DNA from: Dendrophyllia cribrosa
Lineage: Eukaryota; Cnidaria; Anthozoa; Scleractinia; Dendrophylliidae
Reading direction: 5' to 3'
DNA length: 64,000 nucleotides
NCBI GenBank assembly: GCA_024195265.1
Contig: JAJLRJ010000002.1
Span: 14,409,867 to 14,473,866 of the forward strand
Below are positions 12,501 to 19,625 of this stretch, piece by piece. The stretch's first letter is position 1. Each line of letters starts with the position of its first letter. A program made the translations under genes and the position numbers. The notes beneath the pieces are model-generated. The model was not told where the DNA came from and ran no database searches. It was given only the letters and a program-made list of their open reading frames with translations.

Positions 12501-15500
12501 TTCAAATAGAAAATTAGGAAAGTATAAGGCATGTAGAGTGCAGAACAATCATTAAAATGAATTATAGATTTATTGTGACGTTTAACGTTAATTAAAGAGC
12601 AATTAGTGGAAAACGTATTTTGATAACGCTGTATGTTAGTCTCAGTTTATTTCATGTCAGCCCATTTCGAAACGGTTTTTTCATGCCGCTTATAAGCCCA
12701 CCGAAAATCCTTTACGAAGGTGTATCAACCCTGGGCTTATCATCGGCATTTTACGGTACTTGTATTGTTTCAGGCGCTATATGACAGTAAGCGCAAAAAT
12801 GAAGTGACTGGAATATATTGGATCGTGAAGAGCAAACTCAACATAACCTAACTGTGCACTGTGTTTAATTTTATTAGCTTCCTGTTGCTGCTGTTGTTGT
12901 TGTTGTTGTTGTTGTCTTTGTTGTTGTGGATAACGACTAGTTTTATTAGAATCTTCCACTATATTTTTCTGTCACGTCATTGGTAAATGGTGATCACTTG
13001 CTGCATAGAGCGAGTTTTACTTGAGTGTAGTAAAACCAAAACCAAAGTAATTACTTTGTAATTACTCTGACCAATCACAACAGACGCAGAACCAATCAGA
13101 ACTCGAAGCAAATACATGTAGCCGGCGCCAAGCGCGGGAAAACGCGTGCGAGCGAGTCTTCTGATTGGTTAATAAAGTGGCGCGAGATTTCTTAGCCAAT
13201 CACGAAGCGTAGCAATGCAAAACCAAAGTAATTACTCTGACCAATCACAACAGACGCTGACAATACAATGAAACAATCAGCCTTCGAAGCATGATGCCAT
13301 CTCAATGTTTAGGGTTTAATGTTTTTATTCCGCCAAGAAATAAAATGAAGGCGGCGGGGAAAACGGGTGCGAGCAAGTCACGATTGGTTTTGGTTTTACT
13401 TCTGATTGGTTGAGAAATTGGTGCGAGATTTATCGGCCAATCACAAAACGTTGCAATGTAAAACCAAAGCAATCGCGAAATTACTGTCGACACTTAATTC
13501 TTTTATTGAAAACCGCTTCATTACCTACACAATTACCATTTGAAAAATCGCTTGGGTGTGGCTGTACAGAACTGTAAACAACCACTACCTCTACATAGTT
13601 TGTATTTATTTCATATCAACGGAGGATGTCATTTTCATAAATACTTGAATAAAAACCCAATGCGACGTCATATCAATTCACTAGTGAATGATGTAGCATC
13701 ACTTCACGGGTTGTGGTGTGATCAAAGAAAAATTACGAAAGGTTATCCAATGACTACGTTACCGAGAATTACCAAAGATCGTCCGAAGGCTTACGAGAGT
13801 TGTAAAACCCTTTCCAGAACTTCCAAAGTTTTCCTAAAATTGTCACTATCATATATAGAATATAAATGTATTATTTTATATGTATACACTCGAGTTTTAA
13901 ACACGATATCGCTCATTTGCAAGCAGTCTCGCTTGTTCACAATATGTGTTAAAAACCCGTGAATAAAACCAACGGTTTGTCTTTGCTTTAAAATCGACAA
14001 AATGCTCCTTTTTCGGTTCGATACTTTCCGAACTTAACGGTACTTATCTTTCTTTTTTTTTTCCGTTTTCGTGCTTGAATTTGGCAATGCTAAGTTGTTC
14101 TTGGTAGTTTTGTTTTATGTTACATGTCATTTGTTTCTTTTTTTCTCAGTTTCGTCCAGTGGAGAAAGACCAACAACACCAGGTAGGTGTCACGAAAGTT
14201 TACTGTCACGTTTGTAGAAGATCTTCTCATCGCACTACTGAATAAAATACAACAGGCCATTTCCGAGTTACGTTATGCCTCGTTGTCAAAGCAAGGCTTG
14301 GTGCACAACCTTTCATATGAAGATGAGTTTTATTTTCATTTGAATGGCCTATTGTCACACCACTAAATGAAATGATATTGTCGCCCTACTAGATTAATTT
14401 TGCCACGCAACTTGTTGGTATGTCATTGTCACGATTCTAGAAGGAATTATATTGTCTCGCAGTTACATGAAATCGTATTGTCACGCCACTAAAATTCTAT
14501 TGTTAGCTACCAGATAACATGAGCTTAAAAACAACACTGCGTTCCCAACGGGTACAAAGAACATTCCTGTCACTAACACATTTTGTCGGTAGGGTCGCAG
14601 CTCTTAGAAGGTCTCACACCATTGGCCTTGTAAAACACAGCTCCTATTGTTTTTAGGGTTAGGGTCCATTGTTGTGTTGTTTGTCCTATTGTTATCTCTA
14701 AGGGTGGCAAGCCAATGGTGTGAGACCTTCTAAGAGCTGCGACATCACCCCATTTTGTATAATAAGTATTAACGTTTATAACAGTCCCCTTTATATTCTT
14801 CATTGATAATTGATAGTTACGCAACCGTCCTTATCGTCATTAACCGAAAAATGTTTGCCATCATTTAATTATGGCTGTTTAATTTTGCTTTTCAGGTGTT
14901 CAAAACACCATCGCGCCAAGTAAGTCATTTATCTTTTGCTTTCATCTCTTTCGGTAGTCGTTGTTATCGTTATTGTTAATGTTGCTGTTGCAACAGCCAT
15001 GTTTCTATGCAGAACCTTGCGCCCAAGTATTATCTATAAGATTGCGAGCTACTTTTGCGATGTATTTCTAGATATTAACCGTGTTTACACACGAGACAGA
15101 TAACTCTTCCGGGTATTTACCCCGTCTGACGAGTCATCGGATTCATCCATGTTAGTGTGAACTTGGGACGAGTTATCCGTGATTACTTGTCCAGAAATTT
15201 CGTCTAAATACATGGATTAACACGACGATAAAATCGGGCAAGTTTTTCGTCTGAGACGGTTAACTATCGTGACAACGTTCATTGATTTGATATTATTTTT
15301 ATTTTTCAGACATTGCAGATAAGCAGAAGGAGAGTGGCATGAGTGGAGGAACAGTAGCGCTAATAGTGGTGCCCATATTGCTTGTCTTCATTTTGGCTGT
15401 ACTCTTACTATTTTTTCTAGTAAAGAAAAAGAAAAGGAATAATCAGGGAGGTAGGAATACGACGCCTTCTGTACACTGTGAGTGCAATGTTAAGTTTTCT

Positions 15501-18500
15501 TGTTTTAAGCAACCATTGGCTGCGAAAAGGGAAAATCGACACCTGTTCCGTAGCATGTAGAAGCAACCTCACTCTTTCCCAGCCGTCTCGTCCGTGAAAT
15601 GTGCGCGCGAGGGTGAGAGACTCGCGCGTGAAAGGAGAGCGCGGGAGATGATAGGAAGGACGAAAGGGGAGAGGTCTCTCCCTCGCGTTTCTTCTTCCCA
15701 TCACCCCTCGCGACCAGTGGCCACTCTTGTGGATATTGCAATCACAAATGACGTTAAGTAATGCTCCACATAAGAACTATAGTAAACTTCATTGTTCTGC
15801 GGCATTGGCTCTTTCCCACATAGAATATCTTTGATTTCAAGAATAGGGGAAGAGCTGATGGTTCATAATTATATTTCAGTATAAAAATAACGAAAATCCA
15901 TTTGCGTCAAATAAATTTTAGGAAATGTTAACCAATCAGAATAGCAAAAGACAATAGCTTGAATTTTGCTTCTTTGATGAAGTTCCCCAAATACAATATC
16001 TTTTAAAACTTGCACGTTGTGCGATTGGTTCTCGAATTACTTGAAACCTTTAAAAAATTAGACAAAATGCACCTTAACTTTTTAGCAGTTGTTGAGTCTT
16101 GGCCAATGAGATCACTAGTTGTAACAATGAAAAAAGTTTACATTCCATCGTGCATTGCCGTTCAACACTATCCTTCTTATGCGGATCATTATTTAAAAAG
16201 ATTATTCCAATACAATAGACAATACCCACACCACAACACAAAAGCCAACTAACAATACTTTGCGCGGCGCAAAAAATACCCAGCACGTGGTATTGTTTTT
16301 AATTTATTAAGTTGAAATTTTAGAAAATCTGTTTCTACATTTTTTGTTAGGTTTAATTTTTAATTTTATTATTTTTTTCATCATCTGCTGACTTAATATT
16401 TTTTGTTTCCTTTGTTCTGTTTAGTCCGCCATGGGTTTGTAAATGCTGCATATGGAGATGCAATGTGCATGACACCGACTAGAAGTAGTAGCCCGGAATA
16501 TGCACAGCCTGTAATAGCCAATGGTACGCATGCTCCACCCCAGGCCCTTCCCGGGCATGAGCCTGCGGCCTATTTTGCAGGTAAACACTGTCGTACTTGT
16601 TGTTGCTGTTTCTGTGAACTGGAACAGGTTTTCTTGTCCACCCTGTTGCCATATTGGTATAAACGCGTTGTGCTCCATGTGCGCATGCTCACTACATTTG
16701 CAATAAACTCTGAGAGTAGTTTAAAGGGAACCTCCATTGTCAGAACAAATTGACGTTAAATTGTTGGAAATAATGTCGAAATTTAAAATTTTTAAAAGAA
16801 TAGGTGCAAATATAATTTTAGTGTACGAATAAAATGGATATAAATATCGTCTATTTTCGCTTTTAAATTTCCCGCGCGCCGCCATTTTGAATATTTATGA
16901 CGTGTTACGGTTGCCACTATTGTTAAGAATCGAAGTTCTTTTGTATGCAACAATAACGTCATTAACGTTAATTTCCTATAATAAGGTATATGCGATTTAA
17001 TCTGGTTTGGGCGATTTTCGCATTATTTTCGTTTCCGTTAAGCTGTGGCGTTTTCAGCAATGTAGAATCCCATACCCCGTAGGTTCTCTATAATGATAGC
17101 AAGCATTAAAAGATGCTTTATGGTGACGTCAATAAGTATGAGAAAATTATACGTGGTTTCTAAGGACTCTCTTCCAGACCCCTTCTTGTTCCCTCTTCAC
17201 AAGATTCTTTTTGTTTGAGGCATGTGTATTAGTAAGACGCTGCTGACCGCTCATATCGTCCTTTTTCCACAGTCGCGCCTCCTCCATACAGCCAAGCACC
17301 TTCGGGAGGTGTTTATCTCGTGCCTATCGCCGCTGCCACGAGGGGAGGAATGGCCCCCGTGGCATTCGACAACCCAGCATATGCAGCACTCTACGCAGCT
17401 CCCCCAGCTTACGAGGCCACAGCGCGGGCTCCAGCGACCGGGACCACTACAACGGGGATTGGGTCGGTGACCAGTCTTCGGGAAGCCGCCAAAGATAATG
17501 GGTAAGGAATGACTTGATTACTTCTGTTTTGCTAAACGGAATTACTCGGACTATTAAAACCTGGAACAATCTTGCAAGTGAATAAGAAGTCCAATATAGC
17601 TCTCAAGGATTGATTAAATCTGTTAGGACTAAATCGACTAAATAAATGTAGATGTAGAAATCCACAGTTACTAGGTCTTATCTGACGGCAAACATTCTAA
17701 TTAGGCCGTTTTTGTAAGTTTCCATGACCGAATGTCTTTTTTTGTTATCGTTTGTAGAGTTGCAGCACCGGCAAGTACTGTTACCCCAGGTAAATTAGTG
17801 AAGTTACAAGTAAGCTAATAATGGTTGGTTTGTGGATAGGAGACTAAAAATTCTCCCATGTACTAAGTGAGTCATAACTTTATCGACGCGACGAAAGTTC
17901 TATCGAGTTAGAAATCACACAATCGCTTCGGGAATGGCTCTGCACAATCTGTGCAAGGTTTGTTTATTCAAGAGGACAATTTTACGCTTCCTTTTTTTAT
18001 GACATTAGCGCAATACATAACGAGGGAAATAATTTTTTTACATCAATTAAGTATTAAATGTCGCGATATTCGTCAGCCAGTTGACAGATACATGAATCTT
18101 CAACCCACTTCGTCGGCTCGTTCGTTGTTTATTTTGTACCTGTTATGTTTATTTTTCTGTACCCGGCACTTATTTCACCCGACAAGAATGAAACAAGAAC
18201 CAAAGAAAACGGTTTCCGCAGGCTAATCATTCGGAATGATCTGGGTTTAAAATAAAGTTGACACGAGAGCTTAGTCATTTATTTATTCTTTGCTCATCTT
18301 GTTTAGCCGCCATGTTTCCGCCGACATCCAGAGCGGTCCTTCCTCCTATCAGGGATACCCACGGGGTGGCCGACCAAGCAAAAAAACAACTTCCCCAGGA
18401 GGATGAAGCTGGTAAGTAGATTATTACACTTTTCTCTGTAACTGCGAGGATCTTTAATTTCACTTTCACAGTGGAACCTCCAGTAAGGAGGCTCTATCGG

Positions 18501-18887
18501 GACCAGGAGAAGTGTCTCCTTAATAAAGGTGATAATTATGAAGATTATATGAGCGTTTCGCCGGCCGGGACTAAGAAAATTGTCCCCTTAAAATCGAGGT
18601 GTCCGGTGAACCAAAGTAAAGGTTTCAGTGTATATTTCACCCGTAGGTCACATTTATGATTACTTCACATGTTCAAATCATTTATTCGCGATATCTTAGT
18701 GTTAATACGAACTGACAATTGACTTGAAGAGAGCTGCACTTGGGACGAATAATTTTCGGACGACTGGAAACTGTAGTTAACTGTAGTTAAAATTATCGTA
18801 AGTTGGACTGAAAATGGAATGAGATGAAGTAAAACACTTCACACTCCAGAAATGTGTCCAACAAAAAATCAAAACATTTTCCAAAGA

Positions 18888-18930
<43 letters not shown>

Positions 18931-19625
18931 AAAGTTTTTATTGATTTTCTGCAAAATACAGCTGCAGTTACAAACTCATACAAACGAGCGAAAGAAAAAC
19001 AAATTCGCACTCACTCACACGCGCTACACGTATACACGCACGCTCGCACCCACGCACAGAAATATATTTTGGTTTATTTCGGTTTTATATTGATTTTTGA
19101 CTTTATATCCTTGAATCAGAAGGGGGAATTTGATTTTGTTCCACAGTTCCACAAGCAAGCAAATTAAAGGTCTTTGCTCAGAAATGATTCCAAATAAAGC
19201 AGTTGACAGAATAAGCCGTACTTGAGTGTATTTTTGTCAATTTTTTATTATAATTCTCTCCCCCAGGCCCTCTCCCTGAAAAGCCCCCACTGACAGTGAA
19301 CACTCCGCCTGAACCCACAGCTCCCCCTAGGCCCCCTTCAGCCAATTCTCAGTTACGCGTGGTTACTCCGGTTCCTCAGCCAGAACAAAATTTTGACACG
19401 GAAGTGCCATTCGAATTCCTGTGTCCAATCACAAACAAGATCATGACTGACCCAGCCACTGCTGCCGATGGCTACACCTATGAGCGCAGAGCTATACGCC
19501 GCTGGTTCCGCAAGAAGCGAACTAGTCCCATGACGAATGAAGAATTATCGGATTTGACAGTTCGGGCAAATGACGAGCTACGAAGGCGAATTGAAACTTT
19601 TAGGGGAGAGCATACGGATGTGTGA
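128..19625 (+). CDS. CUB-CUB-transmembrane-U-box protein (3' part of gene, 17 exons)
   Basis: Spliced model: 128-178, 1109-1309, 2223-2414, 3920-4009, 4485-4850, 8521-8613, 8932-9003, 10683-10760, 10988-11065, 14150-14182, 14896-14919, 15310-15450, 16425-16580, 17273-17501, 17758-17789, 18307-18411, 19267-19625. Every junction is GT..AG. All junctions are phase 1 except 17501/17758 (phase 2), and the frame stays open for 766 residues to TGA at 19623. Order: CUB1 (residues 18-148), linker, CUB2 (179-300), Ser/Thr-rich stalk (301-426), transmembrane helix (about 440-464) with basic stop-transfer KKKKR, Pro/Ala-rich cytosolic tail with PPPY (528), NPAY (559) and PPAY (569), and a U-box (about 694-755). 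CUB domains bind protein or glycan ligands; U-boxes recruit ubiquitin-charged E2. Inferred role: a surface receptor that ubiquitinates itself or bound partners. The start codon and signal peptide lie upstream of the window. Exon joins are inferred, not supported by transcripts. Confidence 0.82.
1109..2414 (+). CDS. CUB domain 1, split over two exons (1109-1309 and 2223-2414)
   Basis: The first exon gives the N-terminal half: an opening Cys, the GWISTPRFPSNYQ turn (the CUB G-x-I-x-S/T-P-x-x-P-x-x-Y pattern), then C-x-W. The second gives the C-terminal half: HYDYVEIRDG, a strand reading NVMWIKFYSD and a closing GFNMTYEA. Both exons are phase 1-1, so the domain is a self-contained module. It keeps the first cysteine pair and lacks the second pair of the classical four-cysteine CUB. 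The 912-bp intron holds a TIR element at 1365-1668. Confidence 0.88.
1365..1668. mobile_element. TIR element (MITE-like), 304 bp
   Basis: The ends AATGCTCGAATT and AATTCGAGCATT are inverted repeats, flanked by TAA and TAA. The interior holds repeated AAATAAGCGCCC blocks and C-runs and no ORF. Intronic. Confidence 0.6.
2526..3145. repeat. 27-bp minisatellite, 23 units
   Basis: The unit CACGATAGGCCAGTATACCA plus CTCTGGT repeats 23 times: 620 bp, which is 23 x 27 minus one base deleted near 2922-2924. Units are almost identical except the first three. It lies in the intron after CUB1. The ORFs running through it on both strands are by-products of a unit length divisible by three. Confidence 0.95.
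3160..3433. mobile_element. mariner-type MITE with TA flanks
   Basis: Left end CAGTGCGACGCGCCTTAC and right end GGCGCGTCGCACTG are inverted repeats that continue inward past 40 bp with few mismatches. A TA dinucleotide flanks both sides (3158, 3434). The element abuts the minisatellite. No ORF. Confidence 0.7.
3490..3585. repeat. (GT)n microsatellite and C-run
   Basis: A TG/GT dinucleotide array with one GC interruption runs over about 3490-3554, followed by a C homopolymer at about 3570-3584. Confidence 0.95.
3920..4009 (+). CDS. Pro/Thr-rich linker exon between the CUB domains
   Basis: A 90-nt phase 1-1 exon between acceptor CGTTAG and donor GTATGT encodes 30 residues rich in Thr, Pro and Ser (TVPSLTPPASTTIPPS core). 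It is likely an O-glycosylated spacer joining CUB1 to CUB2. Confidence 0.75.
4485..4850 (+). CDS. CUB domain 2, single exon
   Basis: This 366-nt phase 1-1 exon encodes a whole CUB domain: GCNG opening, GYVQSPGYPSNYDNNLVCRW (near-consensus strand and turn), then DTLQVDDG, a hydrophobic RLVRVLFITD strand and the closing GKGFYLSYE. As in CUB1, only the first two consensus cysteines are present. Housing the domain in one exon, where CUB1 is split in two, suggests the two CUBs have separate histories or that CUB2 lost an intron. Confidence 0.9.
4876..5070. mobile_element. MITE, diverged copy of the one at 22315
   Basis: Left end AGCCTGGGGCAACAAGAGTG and right end CACTCGCCCCAGTCTG are imperfect inverted repeats. 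The interior shares GCATTGGACTGTGGGAT-like and CGTTCCATAGTTAAATGCGC blocks with the element at 22315-22476. It lies just downstream of the CUB2 exon. Confidence 0.6.
5731..5829 (+). mobile_element. tRNA-derived SINE fragment
   Basis: TGTGAGAGCGCTCGCCTCCC, then GATTCGATTCCC (box B) and TTGTGGGTTGAGTTTGTTGT correspond to the SINE at 44459. The 5' box A end and the tail are missing, so this is a truncated copy in intron 5 of the receptor gene. Confidence 0.65.
6651..6902. mobile_element. MITE with clustered GAGTTA/TAACTC half-sites
   Basis: Ends CACAGTATTTTTCAGAGAG and the inverted CGTTGAAAAATTGCAGTGTG form TIRs. The interior carries GGAGTTA or its complement TAACTCC at least eight times in both orientations, which would fold into many small hairpins. 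No ORF. Confidence 0.6.
7110..7245 (+). mobile_element. possible decayed SINE 3' part
   Basis: The order GTCCTTACTCAAAGGGAGG, CTCCGTTTTT, CAAAAAAACAACATTTCTAA, AGAATCTG resembles the 3' part of the SINE at 44459 (TCCTTACTCCGAGAGG, CTCAAAAACCAACACTTACA, AGATCTGG). Weak and low identity. Confidence 0.4.
8521..8613 (+). CDS. Ser/Thr-rich stalk exon
   Basis: A 93-nt phase 1-1 exon with acceptor TTCAG and donor GTAAAA. The 31 residues are mostly Ser, Thr, Ala and Pro with one NIT N-glycosylation site. This is the first of the mucin-like stalk exons after CUB2. Confidence 0.75.
8932..9003 (+). CDS. stalk exon, oldest copy of the duplicated SSAIQ exon family
   Basis: A 72-nt phase 1-1 exon preceded by TTTGCGCCCAG. 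Its peptide ends SSAIQPASSFIRG, matching the ends of the exons at 10683 and 10988 (SSAIQVTTSSIRG and SSAIQVATSSVRG). Flanking intron bases also match, so whole exon-intron units were duplicated. A transposon-sized insertion (about 9412-10232) now separates this copy from the others. Confidence 0.75.
9412..10232. mobile_element. ~815-bp non-autonomous DNA element, copy A
   Basis: Ends TAGAGACCTTAAGCAACGAC and the inverted GACCTTGCTTAAGGTCCCTA. The body is nearly the same as 41258-42063, including CACTTCCGGTCGTCGTCCTC near the right end and GGACGTGGACGAGGACATGT near the left. No transposase ORF. It sits in the intron between the oldest and younger stalk-exon copies. Target duplication is not clear. 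Confidence 0.75.
10683..11065 (+). CDS. tandemly duplicated stalk exons (10683-10760 and 10988-11065)
   Basis: Two 78-nt phase 1-1 exons exactly 305 bp apart are nearly identical, differing at a few bases (VTTSSIRG against VATSSVRG). The duplicated unit includes the acceptor (TTTGCGCTCAG or TTTGCGCTTAG), the exon, the donor GTATAACC and downstream intron. Each adds 26 Ser/Thr/Val-rich residues to the ectodomain stalk. Because the exons are phase symmetric, the copies can be included or skipped without a frame change. Confidence 0.8.
11061..11300 (+). repeat. 31-bp minisatellite derived from a splice donor
   Basis: Starting at the 3' end of the exon ending 11065, CTGTCCGAGGTATAACCGGT plus TAGTCAGTCTA repeats with a 31-bp period (donor copies at 11061, 11092, 11123, 11154, 11185, 11216, 11247, 11278). 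Each unit keeps the exon-end CCGAG and the GTATAA donor. In the exon's reading frame TAG follows within the first unit, so only the first donor keeps the protein open. Confidence 0.9.
11455..11495 (+). pseudogene. decayed further copy of the stalk exon
   Basis: Part of the duplicated exon (GCAGTGGTTGTGGATAGTTC) reappears in the next intron after matching intron sequence (TGTCGCTAATACAAGATCT), but the acceptor and the exon end are gone. It looks like a fossil exon copy outside the coding model. Confidence 0.6.
12369..12756. mobile_element. mariner-type MITE with TA flanks
   Basis: Left end CCGTAAAATGCCGTTTATAA and right end TTATCATCGGCATTTTACGG are inverted repeats, with TA on each side (12367, 12757). 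It contains a long C-run (12412-12432). About 388 bp, no ORF. Confidence 0.7.
12890..12928. repeat. (TTG)n microsatellite
   Basis: An imperfect TTG/CTG triplet array. On the minus strand it reads as CAA/CAG and gives a spurious poly-Gln ORF. Confidence 0.9.
13025..13475. repeat. diverged tandem or dispersed repeat with CCAAT-type blocks
   Basis: AAAACCAAAGTAATTAC, CTGACCAATCACAACAGACG, CTGATTGGTT and GCGAGATTT..CCAATCAC blocks recur two to three times in both orientations over about 450 bp. Many ATTGG/CCAAT pentamers result. Probably overlapping copies of an old repeat family. Confidence 0.55.
14150..14182 (+). CDS. 33-nt microexon in the stalk
   Basis: Acceptor TTTCTCAG and donor GTAGGT enclose a phase 1-1 microexon for SSSGERPTTP. 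It fits the frame and the Ser/Thr/Pro composition of the stalk. Confidence 0.65.
14586..14744. mobile_element. small foldback (MITE-like) element
   Basis: CGCAGCTCTTAGAAGGTCTC with ACACCATTGG (14589-14620) is repeated inverted at about 14710-14742, essentially perfectly over 32 bp, around an ~90-bp loop. Located in the receptor gene intron before the 24-nt exon. Confidence 0.65.
14896..14919 (+). CDS. 24-nt microexon before the membrane helix
   Basis: Acceptor TTTTCAG and donor GTAAGT enclose a phase 1-1 microexon (VQNTIAP). Splice signals are strong and phase is kept, but an exon this short needs transcript support. Confidence 0.6.
15310..15450 (+). CDS. transmembrane exon
   Basis: A 141-nt phase 1-1 exon. 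A short polar stretch leads into about 25 hydrophobic residues (from GTVALIVVPILL to LLLFFLV), followed by KKKKRNN, a stop-transfer signal. By the positive-inside rule the preceding CUB/stalk region is extracellular and the following tail cytosolic, a type I single-pass topology. Confidence 0.88.
16425..18411 (+). CDS. cytosolic tail exons with PPxY and NPxY motifs
   Basis: Exons 16425-16580, 17273-17501, 17758-17789 and 18307-18411 encode a Pro/Ala-rich, low-complexity tail. Visible short motifs are PPPY (17281-17289 region), FDNPAY (17365-17382) and PPAY about ten residues on. PPxY motifs bind WW domains, for example of NEDD4-family ligases and adaptors; FxNPxY motifs bind PTB or clathrin adaptors. 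The tail therefore suggests coupling to endocytosis and ubiquitination. The 17501/17758 junction is the only phase 2 splice in the model and depends on G|GTAAGG at 17502. Confidence 0.75.
18470..18645. mobile_element. decayed mariner-type MITE
   Basis: CAGTGGAACCTCC at the left and AAAGGTTTCAGTG at the right are partial inverted repeats resembling the ends of the element at 22557 (CAGTGAAACCTG). TTAAT and GTCC blocks inside also match that family. Intron before the U-box exon. Confidence 0.45.
18885..18930. repeat. (TTA)n microsatellite
   Basis: TTATTATTATTA array of about 14 units. Confidence 0.95.
19267..19625 (+). CDS. terminal exon with U-box domain
   Basis: After a 45-residue Pro-rich lead, the exon encodes VPFEFLCPITNKIMTDPATA, then DGYTYERRAIRRWF, SPMTNEEL and the helix NDELRRRIETF. 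This matches the U-box fold: the P-I-T-x-x-x-M-x-D-P loop, G-x-T-Y-E-R and the closing N-x-x-L-x-x-x-I helix. There are no RING zinc cysteines. The domain ends eleven or so residues before TGA at 19623. U-boxes bind E2 enzymes such as UBCH5-type, so an E3 ligase function is likely from family knowledge. Confidence 0.9.

Noticed and set aside
12777..12959. Poly-Gln ORF
   Set aside because: Antisense reading of a (TTG)n microsatellite inside an intron.
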